Translations under genes and position numbers: made by a program
In this document: piece by piece, positions 53,973-63,074 of the stretch
How positions within the stretch are numbered: the first letter of the stretch is position 1
Layout: every line of letters starts with the position of its first letter
Source of the DNA: an uncultured Victivallales bacterium
GTDB lineage: Bacteria > Verrucomicrobiota > Lentisphaeria > Victivallales > UBA1829
Direction of reading: 5' to 3'
Assembly (NCBI GenBank): GCA_934644965.1
Contig: CAKUDG010000002.1
Span: 127,463-191,462 of the forward strand
Length of the DNA stretch: 64,000 nt
Notes under the pieces: model-generated
Told to the model about the DNA's origin: nothing
Database searches by the model: none
The model's input: the letters and a program-made list of their open reading frames with translations, nothing else

Positions 53973-53984
53973 TCTTTTTTCATG
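53951..53984. terminator. 11-bp inverted repeat with the GNAT stop codon in its loop
   Basis: CATGAAAAAAG (53951-53961) and CTTTTTTCATG (53974-53984) are perfectly complementary with a 12-base loop. The stem is A/T-rich and ends in T6, so it could work as a weak terminator for the plus-strand gene. Confidence 0.35.
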
Positions 53985-54129
53985 ACTTCCAGAAGGGCAG
54001 GGGGGGAGAGAAAAATCTCATCCCCTGCTGGAAAGCTCCGCTGCTTCAGGAAAACGACCTCCTCCCGGCATGACGGATTGCTGGATTTCCCATCATGCCG
54101 CGGAATTCCTTCTCCAGAGAGAGAGGGAA

Positions 54130-54181
54130 GGGAAAAAGACAAAGGAAAAATTTTTTTCTTTTTTTACGCGTCTTTTTTCCC
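54130..54181. terminator. Long hairpin between convergent GNAT and amidohydrolase genes
   Basis: GGGAAAAAGAC (54130-54140) pairs with GTCTTTTTTCCC (54170-54181, one extra T), and inside it A5 and T7 tracts pair further. Long T and A runs on both sides suit termination in both directions. It overlaps the last codons of the amidohydrolase gene. Confidence 0.5.
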
Positions 54182-55480
54182 GTTTTCATCAGAAAAAGCG
54201 GCTAGACTTTCCCTGCGTTTGCGGAATTCTTCCACGGAAATGTGTTCCTTCTTCTTCTTTTCCGCAAAATGCCGCCCAGTTTCGCCGTTTCCGTAAAGGA
54301 GGTCGACAGCGATGGATGCAAGAACCTTTGCAGATTCAAGACAGGCACACTCAGGATCAACAATCCGGAAATCCGTGCCGTGACAGGTTCCCGCGCAGCC
54401 GGGAATTTCCCCATGCAGAGCGGGGAGAATGCAGCTGACATCTCCCATATCTGTGGAGCCGGGAGTCTGATAAATCTCCTTGACGAAATGATTGTCCGGA
54501 TGAAGCTTGTCGAACGCATTGCAGCAGAGTTTGTAAAGCTCCGGGTCATTCTGCATGGGCTGAGCGGCGGGTAAAGTTCTGAGCTCAAGTTGACAGTCGG
54601 TGGCAAGAGCCGCTCCCTGCATCGCCCTGTCAAAACGGTGAGAAAGCTCTTTCAGAAGATCGAAGCGATTGGCGCGCAGCATGTATTCCATCGAGGCAAT
54701 GTCAGGAATGATGTTGATGGCCTCTCCCGCATGGGTGATGATTCCGTGAATCCGGACCAGACTTTCAGAACTGTAGTGTTCGCGCATCAGTGCAACGGCA
54801 TGACGGGCAAGTTCAATCGCGTCTATTGCATTGATTCCGTGCTGAGGAGAAGCGGCATGACAACTCCTGCCGCGGAAGGAAACGCATTTCAGAACGACTC
54901 CGTTGGAGTTCATCGCCCGATGCCCGCCGACATGGAGCATCGCTGCCGCATCCACATCATCAAACGCCCCTGCCAGAATCATGGAAGCTTTCCCTGAAGT
55001 CGCGGCAATCTTTCCTGCGTCAATCAGTCCGGCACGATAGCTGAGTTCGATGCTTTCCTCCGCCGGACATCCCAGAAAAGCGATTTTCCCGCAGAGATGC
55101 GATGCCGCCCCGGAGTCACAGAGTCCCATTGCCGCCGCGGTCATAGCCGTAATATGCGTATGATGGCCGCAGGCATGGACGGCGCCCGTTACCGGATCCG
55201 CATCCGGATGATTCGGATTTAACAATGCGTCCAGTTCTCCCAGAAGAGCGCAGACAGGACCTTCCCTGCCTGTGTCAAGATCCGCACGGAATCCCGTCAG
55301 TGCATAGTCCTTCACCGGAAGTCCAAGCGCAATCAGTTTTTCCTTCACCTGACGCGATGTCCGGACTTCACGGAATCCGGTTTCAGGGTGTCGCCACAAA
55401 TCGTCCGCCATGGCTAAAATTTCAGATTTGCGCCGATCTATGGCCTCATAAATTTTCTGTTTCAGTTCCTCAATGGTCAT
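54164..55480 (-). CDS. M20-family amidohydrolase (aminoacylase/peptidase M20D type)
   Basis: A 438-residue cytoplasmic metallohydrolase from ATG 55480 (MTIEELKQKIYEAIDRRKSE). Metal-site motifs are AVHACGHHTHITAMTAAAMG and FLGCPAEESIELSYRAGLID, with a later CHAASPQHGINAIDAIELAR and the C-terminal GSTDMGDVSCILPALHGEIP followed by CHGTDF. Members cleave N-acyl amino acids or amidobenzoyl-glutamate-like substrates. The HACGHHTH and PAEE forms resemble AbgB-like enzymes. The frame continues upstream to 55648, but that part is charged and unlike the family, and begins at the promoter region. Confidence 0.88.
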   Translation of the reverse strand: MTIEELKQKIYEAIDRRKSEILAMADDLWRHPETGFREVRTSRQVKEKLIALGLPVKDYALTGFRADLDTGREGPVCALLGELDALLNPNHPDADPVTGAVHACGHHTHITAMTAAAMGLCDSGAASHLCGKIAFLGCPAEESIELSYRAGLIDAGKIAATSGKASMILAGAFDDVDAAAMLHVGGHRAMNSNGVVLKCVSFRGRSCHAASPQHGINAIDAIELARHAVALMREHYSSESLVRIHGIITHAGEAINIIPDIASMEYMLRANRFDLLKELSHRFDRAMQGAALATDCQLELRTLPAAQPMQNDPELYKLCCNAFDKLHPDNHFVKEIYQTPGSTDMGDVSCILPALHGEIPGCAGTCHGTDFRIVDPECACLESAKVLASIAVDLLYGNGETGRHFAEKKKKEHISVEEFRKRRESLAAFSDENGKKDA

Positions 55481-55619
55481 TTTTTTTTCTCTTTCCCTTT
55501 CAATTTTCTTTGAATTGCTTTTCTTCCTCTGTCTCTCACAGTGGCAAGTCTGTCTATGATGTATTCTTGTGTCTATGATTTTTCCTTTTTTTTCAAGGTT
55601 CGGAAAGAATCCATGGAAT

Positions 55620-55648
55620 ACTATAAGTTTTTTGTTTTCTGATTGCAA
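55620..55648 (-). promoter_or_regulatory. Promoter of the M20 amidohydrolase gene
   Basis: On the minus strand TTGCAA (55648-55643), 17 bp, TATAGT (55625-55620). The leader to ATG 55480 is about 130 bp. Confidence 0.65.
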
Positions 55649-56078
55649 GGTGTGAAATCGCCTTTCCCTTCTCTTTCGGGCTGTATGACGCCATGCTTCC
55701 TCGGGGTGGGCGTGGGGGAATTCCTGAAAATCACATAGGATCCTTTACAAGCAGAAGGATGAGACCGGCTGTGACTTCTGTTGTTGCCTCTCCGAAATAG
55801 GATCCGGTGCTTCTGGATGTATCCTGATCGCTTTTCCCGAGTACAGAGCTCTGAATAAGGAGAAAAAATGGATTTCTGATCTCAAAAAAGAAGAGCGCGA
55901 TTTGTTTTTTTGGCTTTGATGTGATTCTTGCCTCTGCTCTCATACAGAAGTTTTTTTTCTGCCATTCAAAGAAGAGCATATACTCCCATTTCCCTCTTTT
56001 CGCCTTCATTCCAAAGCTTGTCCGGGCAGATTCCGGGAAAAACAAGAAAAAAATTCATGCTATGTAATTATAATGATA
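55649..56078. other. Divergent intergenic region without a supported gene
   Basis: About 430 bp between the amidohydrolase promoter and the prepilin promoter. A 104-codon minus-strand frame (55731-56045) has no ribosome site and an unlikely composition. I see no RNA gene or mobile-element end. Confidence 0.4.
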
Positions 56079-56107
56079 TTGCATTTTTATTTTGATTATC
56101 CTATAAT
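56079..56107 (+). promoter_or_regulatory. Strong promoter of the prepilin-like gene
   Basis: TTGCAT (56079-56084), 17 bp, consensus TATAAT (56102-56107). Transcription would start near 56114. Confidence 0.7.
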
Positions 56108-56210
56108 AACAGAAAGAAGAGAGAATGCAAAAAAAAAAGGAGGCTTTCTTGTTTCGGGGGCTGGTGTATGAGAACAAGAAGGAAGCCCGCGGGAAAAGCG
56201 TCTTTTCTTT

Positions 56211-57149
56211 ATGGGAAGAGTGAGACAAAGAGAAAGGAGAAGAATCTTGGAGAGGAGCCAGATCTGTTGCTTCCGTCGTTTCAGGCTTATCAGCATAAGG
56301 ATGGGTTCCGGATGCAAAAGAAGGCGGAGAAATGCCGGAATCCATCATCAGCATCAGCAGCAGGAGGGGAAGACCTTTTTTACACTGGTGGAACTGCTTG
56401 TTGTCATTGCAATCATAGCACTTCTGGCCGCCCTTCTGATGCCTGCGCTGCGTTCGGCGAAAGATAAAGTCTACTCCATCAGCTGCATGAGCAATCTGAG
56501 ACAGAACACCGTGGGTTTCCTCACCTATGGACTGGATTACAACGCTTGGCTTCCTTCCAGCATCTCATCATATTACAGCCGTTCGATCGTGGACAACAAA
56601 GTGATAGGGAAGTATCTGGGAGTTTCGATACCGAAGCGTCAGATCCGGGGGAAACCCGCACATCTCATGTGCCCGGCAATCGGGCAGAGGAGGATTCATG
56701 CGGATTTTCAATGGACTGTCGGTGCGGCTCCGAACGGAAGCATCACATTCGGATATGCCATTCTCGCCGGATACGGAAGCGGATGGTGGAATTTTTCATG
56801 GTTCGGAAGGTCACCGAATTATGGCACGGATAATCGTCAGCTGGTGAATCTGAATCATGCCGGAAAAAAGAACATCCTCTGGGACGGGAGGAGTGTATGG
56901 TCCGAAAGTCAGACTCAGAGAGGCAATTTCCCTTCTCCGAAAAACTGCCCTTTCTTCAGCGATTTCGGGAGCAAGGGCACGCTCAATCCGGAAGCCGTTT
57001 CCGTTCACGGAACCTATGAAAGACTTCAACACTGGCCATGCGGATTCAATACTTCGTATTCCGACGGAAGTGTCAGGACAATCGCTTTCGCAGAACGGGA
57101 CAATGAAGATGTCAAATCCCTTGAAGGCGGTCTCTATGAATATGATTGA
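56211..57149 (+). CDS. Prepilin-type N-terminal cleavage/methylation protein
   Basis: A pseudopilin-like protein of the kind found in large numbers in Lentisphaerota. A very basic leader precedes FFTLVELLVVIAIIALLAAL, with the methylated-Phe start and conserved Glu5, followed by LLMPALRSAKDKVYSISCMS. The body is typical of DUF1559-like prepilins, with HLMCPAIGQRR and a final HWPCGFNTSYSDGSVRTI (H-x9-DG). These proteins are cleaved by prepilin peptidase and probably displayed on or outside the envelope. Start is uncertain: ATG 56211 has no ribosome site, TTG 56247 has AGGAG 7 bp upstream, and ATG 56301 is too close to its AAGG. The leader would be about 46 residues from 56247, unusually long. 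No other pilin or secretion genes lie next to it. Confidence 0.85.
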   Translation: MGRVRQRERRRILERSQICCFRRFRLISIRMGSGCKRRRRNAGIHHQHQQQEGKTFFTLVELLVVIAIIALLAALLMPALRSAKDKVYSISCMSNLRQNTVGFLTYGLDYNAWLPSSISSYYSRSIVDNKVIGKYLGVSIPKRQIRGKPAHLMCPAIGQRRIHADFQWTVGAAPNGSITFGYAILAGYGSGWWNFSWFGRSPNYGTDNRQLVNLNHAGKKNILWDGRSVWSESQTQRGNFPSPKNCPFFSDFGSKGTLNPEAVSVHGTYERLQHWPCGFNTSYSDGSVRTIAFAERDNEDVKSLEGGLYEYD

Positions 57150-57374
57150 GTCCGATATAAAATAAAAAAAAAGAAACTCTCTGGAATGTCGATCCAAAGA
57201 GCCGCATGAAAAAAAACAGGAATAATCACTTGCTCCATAAGTGAATGGTCCTGTGATTTCGATATTTTTTTCTCTCCTGATCGGAAGTGAGTTCTTGTTT
57301 CTTTCTCCTGTTGTGGAAAAAACACATTCTCCGGACCGACCAATCCATGAGAAAAAAAATAATATTTTCTGTAA

Positions 57375-57402
57375 GGGGGGGAAGTTCAATTCATTCCCCC
57401 CC
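57375..57402. terminator. G/C-tract hairpin between prepilin-like and small Cys-rich genes
   Basis: GGGGGGGAA (57375-57383) pairs perfectly with TTCCCCCCC (57394-57402), loop of 10, in a 347-bp gap (57150-57496) between convergent genes. On the minus strand the stem is followed by an A/T-rich run, so it may terminate the small Cys-rich gene. No other gene is seen in the gap. Confidence 0.4.
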
Positions 57403-57496
57403 CCGAAGGAACAGAGTTTCAGACAGGAGCTCTCCAGAGCTTCGGAAAAGAAAAATGTTGGAAGAAGCTCTGGGAAAAAAGCCTGGGATCAGAGAT

Positions 57497-57844
57497 TCAG
57501 AGAATCAGAGATTCATTTTCAAGAATGATCAGCCCCGCGGCACAGGCAGGACAGTCACACCATTTGCCGCCCCGGGCCTTGACTTCGCGTGCGTGCTCGG
57601 CGATTTCTTCAGCTTTTTCTTTTCCAAAAATTTTCTCTGCTTCGGCAGTTCCGAAGAACTCAATCACATGTTCGATTCCGGCAATATCTTCCCGGATTTC
57701 CTTCAGGAGTTCTTCTGCCGCGTTTTTTTCCGACTCCCCGCCCAGCGCATCCAGCCATTTCCGCCCCGCGGCCTTGAGTTCCGCACAGCAGGAGGAAGCC
57801 GAAATCATTTCCCTGACGACGTTGGAAAGTTCTTTTTTGTCCAT
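57497..57844 (-). CDS. Small conserved cysteine-rich protein (CDCPAC type)
   Basis: A 115-residue helical, acidic cytoplasmic protein from ATG 57844 (GGAAGGAG 11 bp upstream). It has an N-terminal SSCCAELKAAGRKWLDAL, central helices with EDIAGIEHVIEFFGTAEAEK and a C-terminal GGKWCDCPACAAGLIIL. The paired CC and C-x-C-x2-C could bind a metal or act in redox chemistry. Similar small proteins occur in gut Bacteroidota and Firmicutes and are sometimes labelled as chaperone-related, without evidence that I know of. It has its own promoter (58084-58112) and stands alone. Confidence 0.75.
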   Translation of the reverse strand: MDKKELSNVVREMISASSCCAELKAAGRKWLDALGGESEKNAAEELLKEIREDIAGIEHVIEFFGTAEAEKIFGKEKAEEIAEHAREVKARGGKWCDCPACAAGLIILENESLIL

Positions 57845-58222
57845 TTTTTCCTTGTCTCCTTCCAAGTAATATATTTTTCTGTTCTCTGGGTGAGGATCCA
57901 TCCTGTTTTTTTCTCCCTTCCTGATTGCCCCCTTGACAACAAATTCCCGGGGGAGGGGAAGAATGCAACAAAGAGAAAAGGCGTTTCCAGCTCTGGCTCA
58001 CTCTCTCCCCTGCCGGATGGAAAAAACTTTTTCTGCCGGGCTGGGGAAAAAAGTCAAGAGAGACATGGCAAACGATATGTTATAGTATATTCCTTAAAAA
58101 GAGGGAAAGCAAATTTATTCTTTTTTTTTCTTCCCCTCCTCAGCAGTCCTCCCGAACTCTCCCCGCCAGCAACATGCAAGCTTGTTGTAAAAAAGCAATG
58201 ATTCCATTTCGGAGCATTTATA
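57845..58222. other. Intergenic region between mutY and the small Cys-rich gene
   Basis: A 378-bp gap. It contains the promoter listed separately, an imperfect fold-back around 58008-58046 (GGAAAAA-ACT-TTTTTC core), and CAACA...TGTTG around the palindrome AAGCTT near 58172-58186. No supported gene. Confidence 0.4.
58084..58112 (-). promoter_or_regulatory. Promoter of the small Cys-rich gene
   Basis: On the minus strand TTGCTT (58112-58107), 17 bp, TATACT (58089-58084). The leader to ATG 57844 is long, about 230 bp. Confidence 0.5.
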
Positions 58223-59377
58223 TCACGGCAGAAAACGGCGGAAGGCCTTGAATGCGGAGGGCAGGGCGATGTCCGAATGCAGTTCTTCCGGAGTTGCCCA
58301 GTGGAAGGGCTCCGCCATGTTTCCGCAAATAACGAGCCAGCCAGACATGATCCATTCTCTGTGAGTGAAAACATGTTTTGCCCGGGGCAGTTTCCGGAAA
58401 GACAGACCTTCGACCCCCTGGAGGCGGAGACGGGAGGCGATTTCCTCTTCCTCGCTGATGAGACCGTCAAAGGACGGGAATTCCCAAAGTCCGGCAAGCA
58501 GCCCCTTGTTTGCATTCCGCCCGTTGTCTTCTTCTCCTCCGGGCCTTTTTCTCAGCGCCGTCCGGTTTCCGCAGAGAAGAAGCAGGACGGTTTTTTCTTC
58601 CTTCAAACGTGTTTTCCTGATTTTCTTTGCGGGGAATTCCGTCTCCGTGCCATGTTTTCTGGCGAGGCAAAGCTCTTGCAGCGGACATTTTCCGCAAAGA
58701 GGGATTCCATTCGGCAGACAGATTGTCGCCCCCAGTTCCATCAGAGCCTGGGTGAAATCTCCACAGCGTTCTTCGGAATGAACAGTCATGAAAAACGATG
58801 CGGCTTCTTCGCGGAGTTTTTCCCGATGTTCCGATGCGGTCCGGTTTTCGGTCAGTCGGGCGAAGACGCGCAGAACATTCCCGTCAACCGCCGGCACGGG
58901 GTGTCTGAAGCAAATTGAAAGAATCGCTCCCGCCGTATATTCTCCGATTCCCGGAAGTGCCTGGAGCTCTTCCGCGGAATCGGGGAATTGTCCATGGTGT
59001 CGTTCCAGTAGCAGACGAGCCGTCTTCTGAAGATTCCGCGCCCGGTTGTAGTAACCGAGTCCCTCCCATGCCTTCAGAAGACGTTCTTCGGAGGCGGAGG
59101 CCAGAGAGGCAAGATCCGGGAACTGTTTCAGAAATCGTTCAAAATAGGGCTTTACTGTTTCCACCCGCGTTTGCTGAAGCATGATTTCGGAAATCCAGAC
59201 TCGATAGGGATCCGTATTCTCACGCCAGGGGAGGACTCTGGCGTGAGTGTCATACCATGCAAGCAGCCGACCGGGAAGTTCATTAGCTCCGGAAAAGGGT
59301 GGAAGAGAGCTGTGGCTCTGGGGAGAAGAAGAATTTTTTTCTTCTGAAAACTGTGAGACAATCGGAGGAAAGTCCAT
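58223..59377 (-). CDS. mutY: A/G-specific adenine DNA glycosylase
   Basis: A 384-residue MutY that removes adenine mispaired with 8-oxoguanine. Seen are the catalytic LPWRENTDPYRVWISEIMLQ (Glu), the helix-hairpin-helix LPGIGEYTAGAILSI with the catalytic Asp in VDGNVLRVFARL, and the iron-sulfur cluster cysteines C-x7-C-x2-C-x5-C (CLPNGIPLCGKCPLQELC). The C-terminal NUDIX-like domain, which recognises 8-oxoG, contains GLLAGLWEFPSF. ATG 59377 or 59386 is the likely start. The longer frame to 59521 begins at the expected transcription start of the promoter at 59530-59557. Confidence 0.94.
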   Translation of the reverse strand: MDFPPIVSQFSEEKNSSSPQSHSSLPPFSGANELPGRLLAWYDTHARVLPWRENTDPYRVWISEIMLQQTRVETVKPYFERFLKQFPDLASLASASEERLLKAWEGLGYYNRARNLQKTARLLLERHHGQFPDSAEELQALPGIGEYTAGAILSICFRHPVPAVDGNVLRVFARLTENRTASEHREKLREEAASFFMTVHSEERCGDFTQALMELGATICLPNGIPLCGKCPLQELCLARKHGTETEFPAKKIRKTRLKEEKTVLLLLCGNRTALRKRPGGEEDNGRNANKGLLAGLWEFPSFDGLISEEEEIASRLRLQGVEGLSFRKLPRAKHVFTHREWIMSGWLVICGNMAEPFHWATPEELHSDIALPSAFKAFRRFLP

Positions 59378-59529
59378 TTTTCCCATTCCGGAGGAGAAGA
59401 GGGCGGATCTGCCGATCCGCGCCCGACTCTTCTTTTTTTCTGTTCCTTCTTTTTTTCTCTCTCTGGAGAGATCCCCGCAGTCTTTTTTTCTCCATTCAGC
59501 CTTCTTCACGCAGGGAAACACTCAGAGGT

Positions 59530-59557
59530 ATTATATATCCGGGAAGGAAGATTGCAA
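59530..59557 (-). promoter_or_regulatory. Promoter of mutY
   Basis: On the minus strand TTGCAA (59557-59552), 16 bp, consensus TATAAT (59535-59530). It lies directly after the end of the upstream large secreted protein gene. Confidence 0.65.
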
Positions 59558-59582
59558 CGGGATATTCCTCTTTTGACGTTAT

Positions 59583-62500
59583 TCAATAAAGAAGCGAGAG
59601 CCCGCTCACACGCAGTTTTGGATCCGTCTTCTGCATTTCACAGGGATTGAGTGCATGCTGCGCCGTTTCCAGGAGGAAGCCGGTGATCCGAATGGGGAAG
59701 TCCGGCGTCTTTGCGGAGGATCCGGCCTTCACGGTCGCACGGGGCAGAAGATCGAGGGAAGGATCCAGGGAAACACCCATGAACTGCCAGGAATCGAAGG
59801 TGATCAGTGCGTTGTCCGAGAGTTCCGAACGCCAGATTCTGCCTTTGGCATCCGTGAATTCAAAGAGGACTGATCCGAAGGAAGAGTTTCCCTTCACCCA
59901 CATGCCGAATCCCCTGAGCCCGTCTCCACTCTCCACGGGAACGGGGTCCTTGAAACGGAAAACGGCATATTCATTGACGATTTCGGGGAGATTTTCCCGG
60001 CCCTTCAGTTCCGCCTCAATGACCTTCCCGCGTTCGGGATCCTCAACGGCGCGAAGTTCAAACGTGCCGGGAATGCGGGAAGGCATTCCGCCGATTTGAT
60101 ACAGGGAATAGTCCCGGAACTGTTTGAGGGAAGCGGGATCGGAAAGACAGTCCGGAAGCGCCTGCACCTTTCCCGGAGGCGGAGCGCTGAGATAACGGGA
60201 GTGAACGGGATCAAGCAGAGCGGAGGAAGCCGTCAGATAGACCGGAGAGGGGCCGACACGGAATGTGACGGAACCGTCACCGGAAAGATCCAGCTCTCTG
60301 GAAGATCCGAACATCTCCGTCAGCTCCAGACGTGTTCCCTTGGGGAAACGGACAGTGAGATCCGCCTCGAAACGGGGGGTCCAGAACGCGTAGGCGAAAT
60401 CCTTCGTTTTTCTCAAGCGCTCGAATTCCAGTGCATAAACGGAAAGCGAACCCGTCGGGGGTCGTCTTTTGAACTCGGCTTTATCCAGGACTCGGGTCAG
60501 TGTCGCGGCAGCGACGTAGGCACGTTTGGGATAGAGCAGCGGATGACGTTCCAGATATCCGGACCCTCCCCAGTTGCCGTGATAATAGGCTGCACAGACA
60601 TCGTCCAGGATGCCGGGGGTCACATGGCGGAAACCGAAGGCAAGCCCCTGAAGAATGTCACGCATATAATGTCTGGCATGATCTATTTTTGGCTGATAAC
60701 GTCTTTCCGAACGGTATGTGAATTCAAAACATCCGCTGGCGGGGAGTTTGTATCCATATTTGCGGGCTGTCTGCAAAGCAGCCCAGGTTGCGGGCACCTT
60801 GAGAATGTCAGGGCGTTCCGGGAGGCCTCCGTAGGCGGGGGTTTCAATGCCGACATAATCCATGTGCTTGTCCGTCAGTCCCTGAGAAAGTCCCCATGCC
60901 AGGAGTTCCGAGGAGGCGCAGGAATTCCCGTAAAGAATTTTCAGCTCAGGAAATTCGTCGCGGACAATTTTCGCCATCATGGCGGCTCCGCGGATCCGGG
61001 CATCTTTCGATTTCAGAGGATCGCTTTCCAGAATTTCCGGCTGTTTCATCCCCAGAAGTTCTTTCGGGATACCGATTCCGCCATATTCATGGAAAATGTC
61101 AATGGCGCTGCAGGAGGGGAAGCGCTTGAGCATGTCCTTCAAATATTTTCTGAATTTGTCCGGCGAATCGGGGGAATCGGGGTTGAATCCGCGGTAATTG
61201 AGAATCTGGTTGAGAGTGGTTTTCCAGGGTTTCATCCGTGCTTCGTCCGCCACGACGGTGGTCTTGCGGAAACCGGCTTTCAGGCAGAGTTCGCCGATGA
61301 CGTCCGGATCGCTTTCCGTATTGTGTTCGCCGGCGAACACCCAGACTCCGAAGGGGGATTCATAACCAGCCTCCCGGGTATCAGGGGGAAGAAGGGCAAA
61401 GGCGGCATTATGTTTGAGTTCAAGACGGCCGGAGGAATCAAAAACCTCCAGTTTCAGCGCATACCAGCCGGGCGTGTCCATGGCAAGCGGCAGTGTGAGC
61501 AGTTTCTCTGTGAAGGGGGTTTTGGAGGAAAGAGGAATCTCTTTCCTGGAAATTTCCTTATCCCATGCGTCGCTGATGGTATAGACAAGTTTTCCCTTTT
61601 CGTCCGCTTTCCGGGAGAAAAAGCCCAGAGCCGTTTCCGGTTTTTCGTCATTATGGAAAATATTCCCGGGACGGCTCGGATGAAGACGCATATCCCATTG
61701 ATTCTTTTCCAGAGTCGCACCGAAAATCCAGACTCCGCTTTCGGGACTTGCCAGAAATTCGAGGTCGAAATACGGTCCGATCTTCAAAGCCTGCCAGTCC
61801 TTCCGGATGCTGAGAAGATCCATCACCGAACCACAATCAATCGGAATTTCCGCCAGATAAAGGGGGGTTTTATTCTTTTTGCCGTTTTTTGCGGTCCATT
61901 CGAGAGTGCCGGCTTCCGTCAGGAGGGAACGGTCTTTGCGGAGGTCGATCGTATTGTCGCTGATGGCGCCGCCTCTCCCGCGCGTATTGCCTCCGAAACG
62001 GGTCAGGCGGACCGTGAGATCGGCATTTTTCTGTTCGTCTGGATCCAGAGCGCAGAGAACATATGCCCGCGCATAGAGGATCCCGGGAACGGAATATAGC
62101 ATGGATTCCGGCATGGAATCAAAAGCCGTCCTGGAAGTATAAGGATCCATGACAAGATCATAAAGACCGCGCATGTTCCGATGTCTCGCCGGTTCCAGAC
62201 TCCGTTCCGGCGGAAGGACGTTGAGCGGGATCTTTCCGATCAGATGCCGTCCCGGTTTCAGAGAAAGTGCCGCTCCCCCTTTCTTAAGAACGTCCGGAGC
62301 ATAGATTGTATCAGGAAACTCCAGCGTGAGAAAGTCCGAAGCCGGATCCGAGGCATAGGCTTCCGCCTGAATGACGGGCCCCATTCCTCCCGTGATGCGC
62401 AAGGACTTCACTTCTTTTGCTCCGGGGATCATCCCTGCATAGCGGCCGTCCAGCCAGATCTGGCAGTTCCTGCCGTCCGGGATCACGTCCAGACGGAAAT

Positions 62501-63074
62501 TCCGCTCCCAGTATTCGGGAAAGAGGCGTTCCCACTCCGGGATGAAGCGGTTCACCATATTGTTCCGGTAGCGCTTGAAATTCGGTTTCATATAATAGTC
62601 GATATCGAGTCCGCTGAAACGGATCAGCCATCCGCTGTACTTGTCTGCTCCTTCGGTCAGGATGCCTTTCTTTCTGAGCCGTGTGCGTTCTTCCCAGCTG
62701 CGTTCGACTTCCCAGGTCTGGTCCGCCACACGCATCTCGATTTTTTTCTTCTTCCCTCCGTCGGTTTCGATCTCAAAGGTCAGAGGGGCCTTGTTTTCCA
62801 GGCGGAAACTCACGCCGAGAGCGTTCTTTCCCTTTTCCGTCCGTATAAGGACATCGGCTTCCTTTTTGGATTTCAGGCCCAGATCATCTTCTGAAAAAGT
62901 GCCGGCGGAAGGGAGATCGTCCCCGAGCAGGTTCATTTCTCCCGGAACGAGGAGATCATCGTCCTGAGCATGGAGGGGAAATGATGCCCCGGGAGCTGTC
63001 AGAAAAAAACACAAGCTCCAGAAAAGAGCTGCGGCACAGAAGCCGCGTGTGGCGGCCATTACTCTATCATTCAT
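59583..63074 (-). CDS. Very large secreted protein with TIM-barrel-like region
   Basis: A 1163-residue exported protein (signal peptide ALFWSLCFFLTAPGASFPLH, then AQ). I do not recognise a named family. The first ~620 residues look like several beta-sandwich domains (for example FRLENKAPLTFEIETDGGKK, WLIRFSGLDIDYYMKPNFKR, GWYALKLEVFDSSGRLELKH). Residues about 625-900 have the strand-helix rhythm of a (beta/alpha)8 barrel: SPFGVWVFAGEHNTESD, PSCSAIDIFHEYGGIGIPKE, LKILYGNSCASSELLAWGLS and YVGIETPAYGGLPERPDI. The Glu residues in FHEYGG and GIETPAYGG sit where clan A glycosidase catalytic acids are often found. Beta-rich domains follow, ending with a carbohydrate-binding-like region. Likely a polysaccharide-acting enzyme, by inference. 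Its ATG overlaps the preceding secreted-protein stop by 4 bp. Confidence 0.8.
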   Translation of the reverse strand: MNDRVMAATRGFCAAALFWSLCFFLTAPGASFPLHAQDDDLLVPGEMNLLGDDLPSAGTFSEDDLGLKSKKEADVLIRTEKGKNALGVSFRLENKAPLTFEIETDGGKKKKIEMRVADQTWEVERSWEERTRLRKKGILTEGADKYSGWLIRFSGLDIDYYMKPNFKRYRNNMVNRFIPEWERLFPEYWERNFRLDVIPDGRNCQIWLDGRYAGMIPGAKEVKSLRITGGMGPVIQAEAYASDPASDFLTLEFPDTIYAPDVLKKGGAALSLKPGRHLIGKIPLNVLPPERSLEPARHRNMRGLYDLVMDPYTSRTAFDSMPESMLYSVPGILYARAYVLCALDPDEQKNADLTVRLTRFGGNTRGRGGAISDNTIDLRKDRSLLTEAGTLEWTAKNGKKNKTPLYLAEIPIDCGSVMDLLSIRKDWQALKIGPYFDLEFLASPESGVWIFGATLEKNQWDMRLHPSRPGNIFHNDEKPETALGFFSRKADEKGKLVYTISDAWDKEISRKEIPLSSKTPFTEKLLTLPLAMDTPGWYALKLEVFDSSGRLELKHNAAFALLPPDTREAGYESPFGVWVFAGEHNTESDPDVIGELCLKAGFRKTTVVADEARMKPWKTTLNQILNYRGFNPDSPDSPDKFRKYLKDMLKRFPSCSAIDIFHEYGGIGIPKELLGMKQPEILESDPLKSKDARIRGAAMMAKIVRDEFPELKILYGNSCASSELLAWGLSQGLTDKHMDYVGIETPAYGGLPERPDILKVPATWAALQTARKYGYKLPASGCFEFTYRSERRYQPKIDHARHYMRDILQGLAFGFRHVTPGILDDVCAAYYHGNWGGSGYLERHPLLYPKRAYVAAATLTRVLDKAEFKRRPPTGSLSVYALEFERLRKTKDFAYAFWTPRFEADLTVRFPKGTRLELTEMFGSSRELDLSGDGSVTFRVGPSPVYLTASSALLDPVHSRYLSAPPPGKVQALPDCLSDPASLKQFRDYSLYQIGGMPSRIPGTFELRAVEDPERGKVIEAELKGRENLPEIVNEYAVFRFKDPVPVESGDGLRGFGMWVKGNSSFGSVLFEFTDAKGRIWRSELSDNALITFDSWQFMGVSLDPSLDLLPRATVKAGSSAKTPDFPIRITGFLLETAQHALNPCEMQKTDPKLRVSGLSLLY

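Noticed and set aside
55731..56045. A 104-codon minus-strand frame in the largest gap.
   Set aside because: No ribosome site, unlikely composition and no recognisable domain.
59378..59521. A GTG start lengthening MutY by 48 residues.
   Set aside because: It coincides with the expected transcription start of the TTGCAA-16-TATAAT promoter, and the extra residues are low-complexity and charged.
60096..62099. A 667-codon open frame on the plus strand.
   Set aside because: Antisense to the large secreted protein gene, with atypical composition and no motifs.
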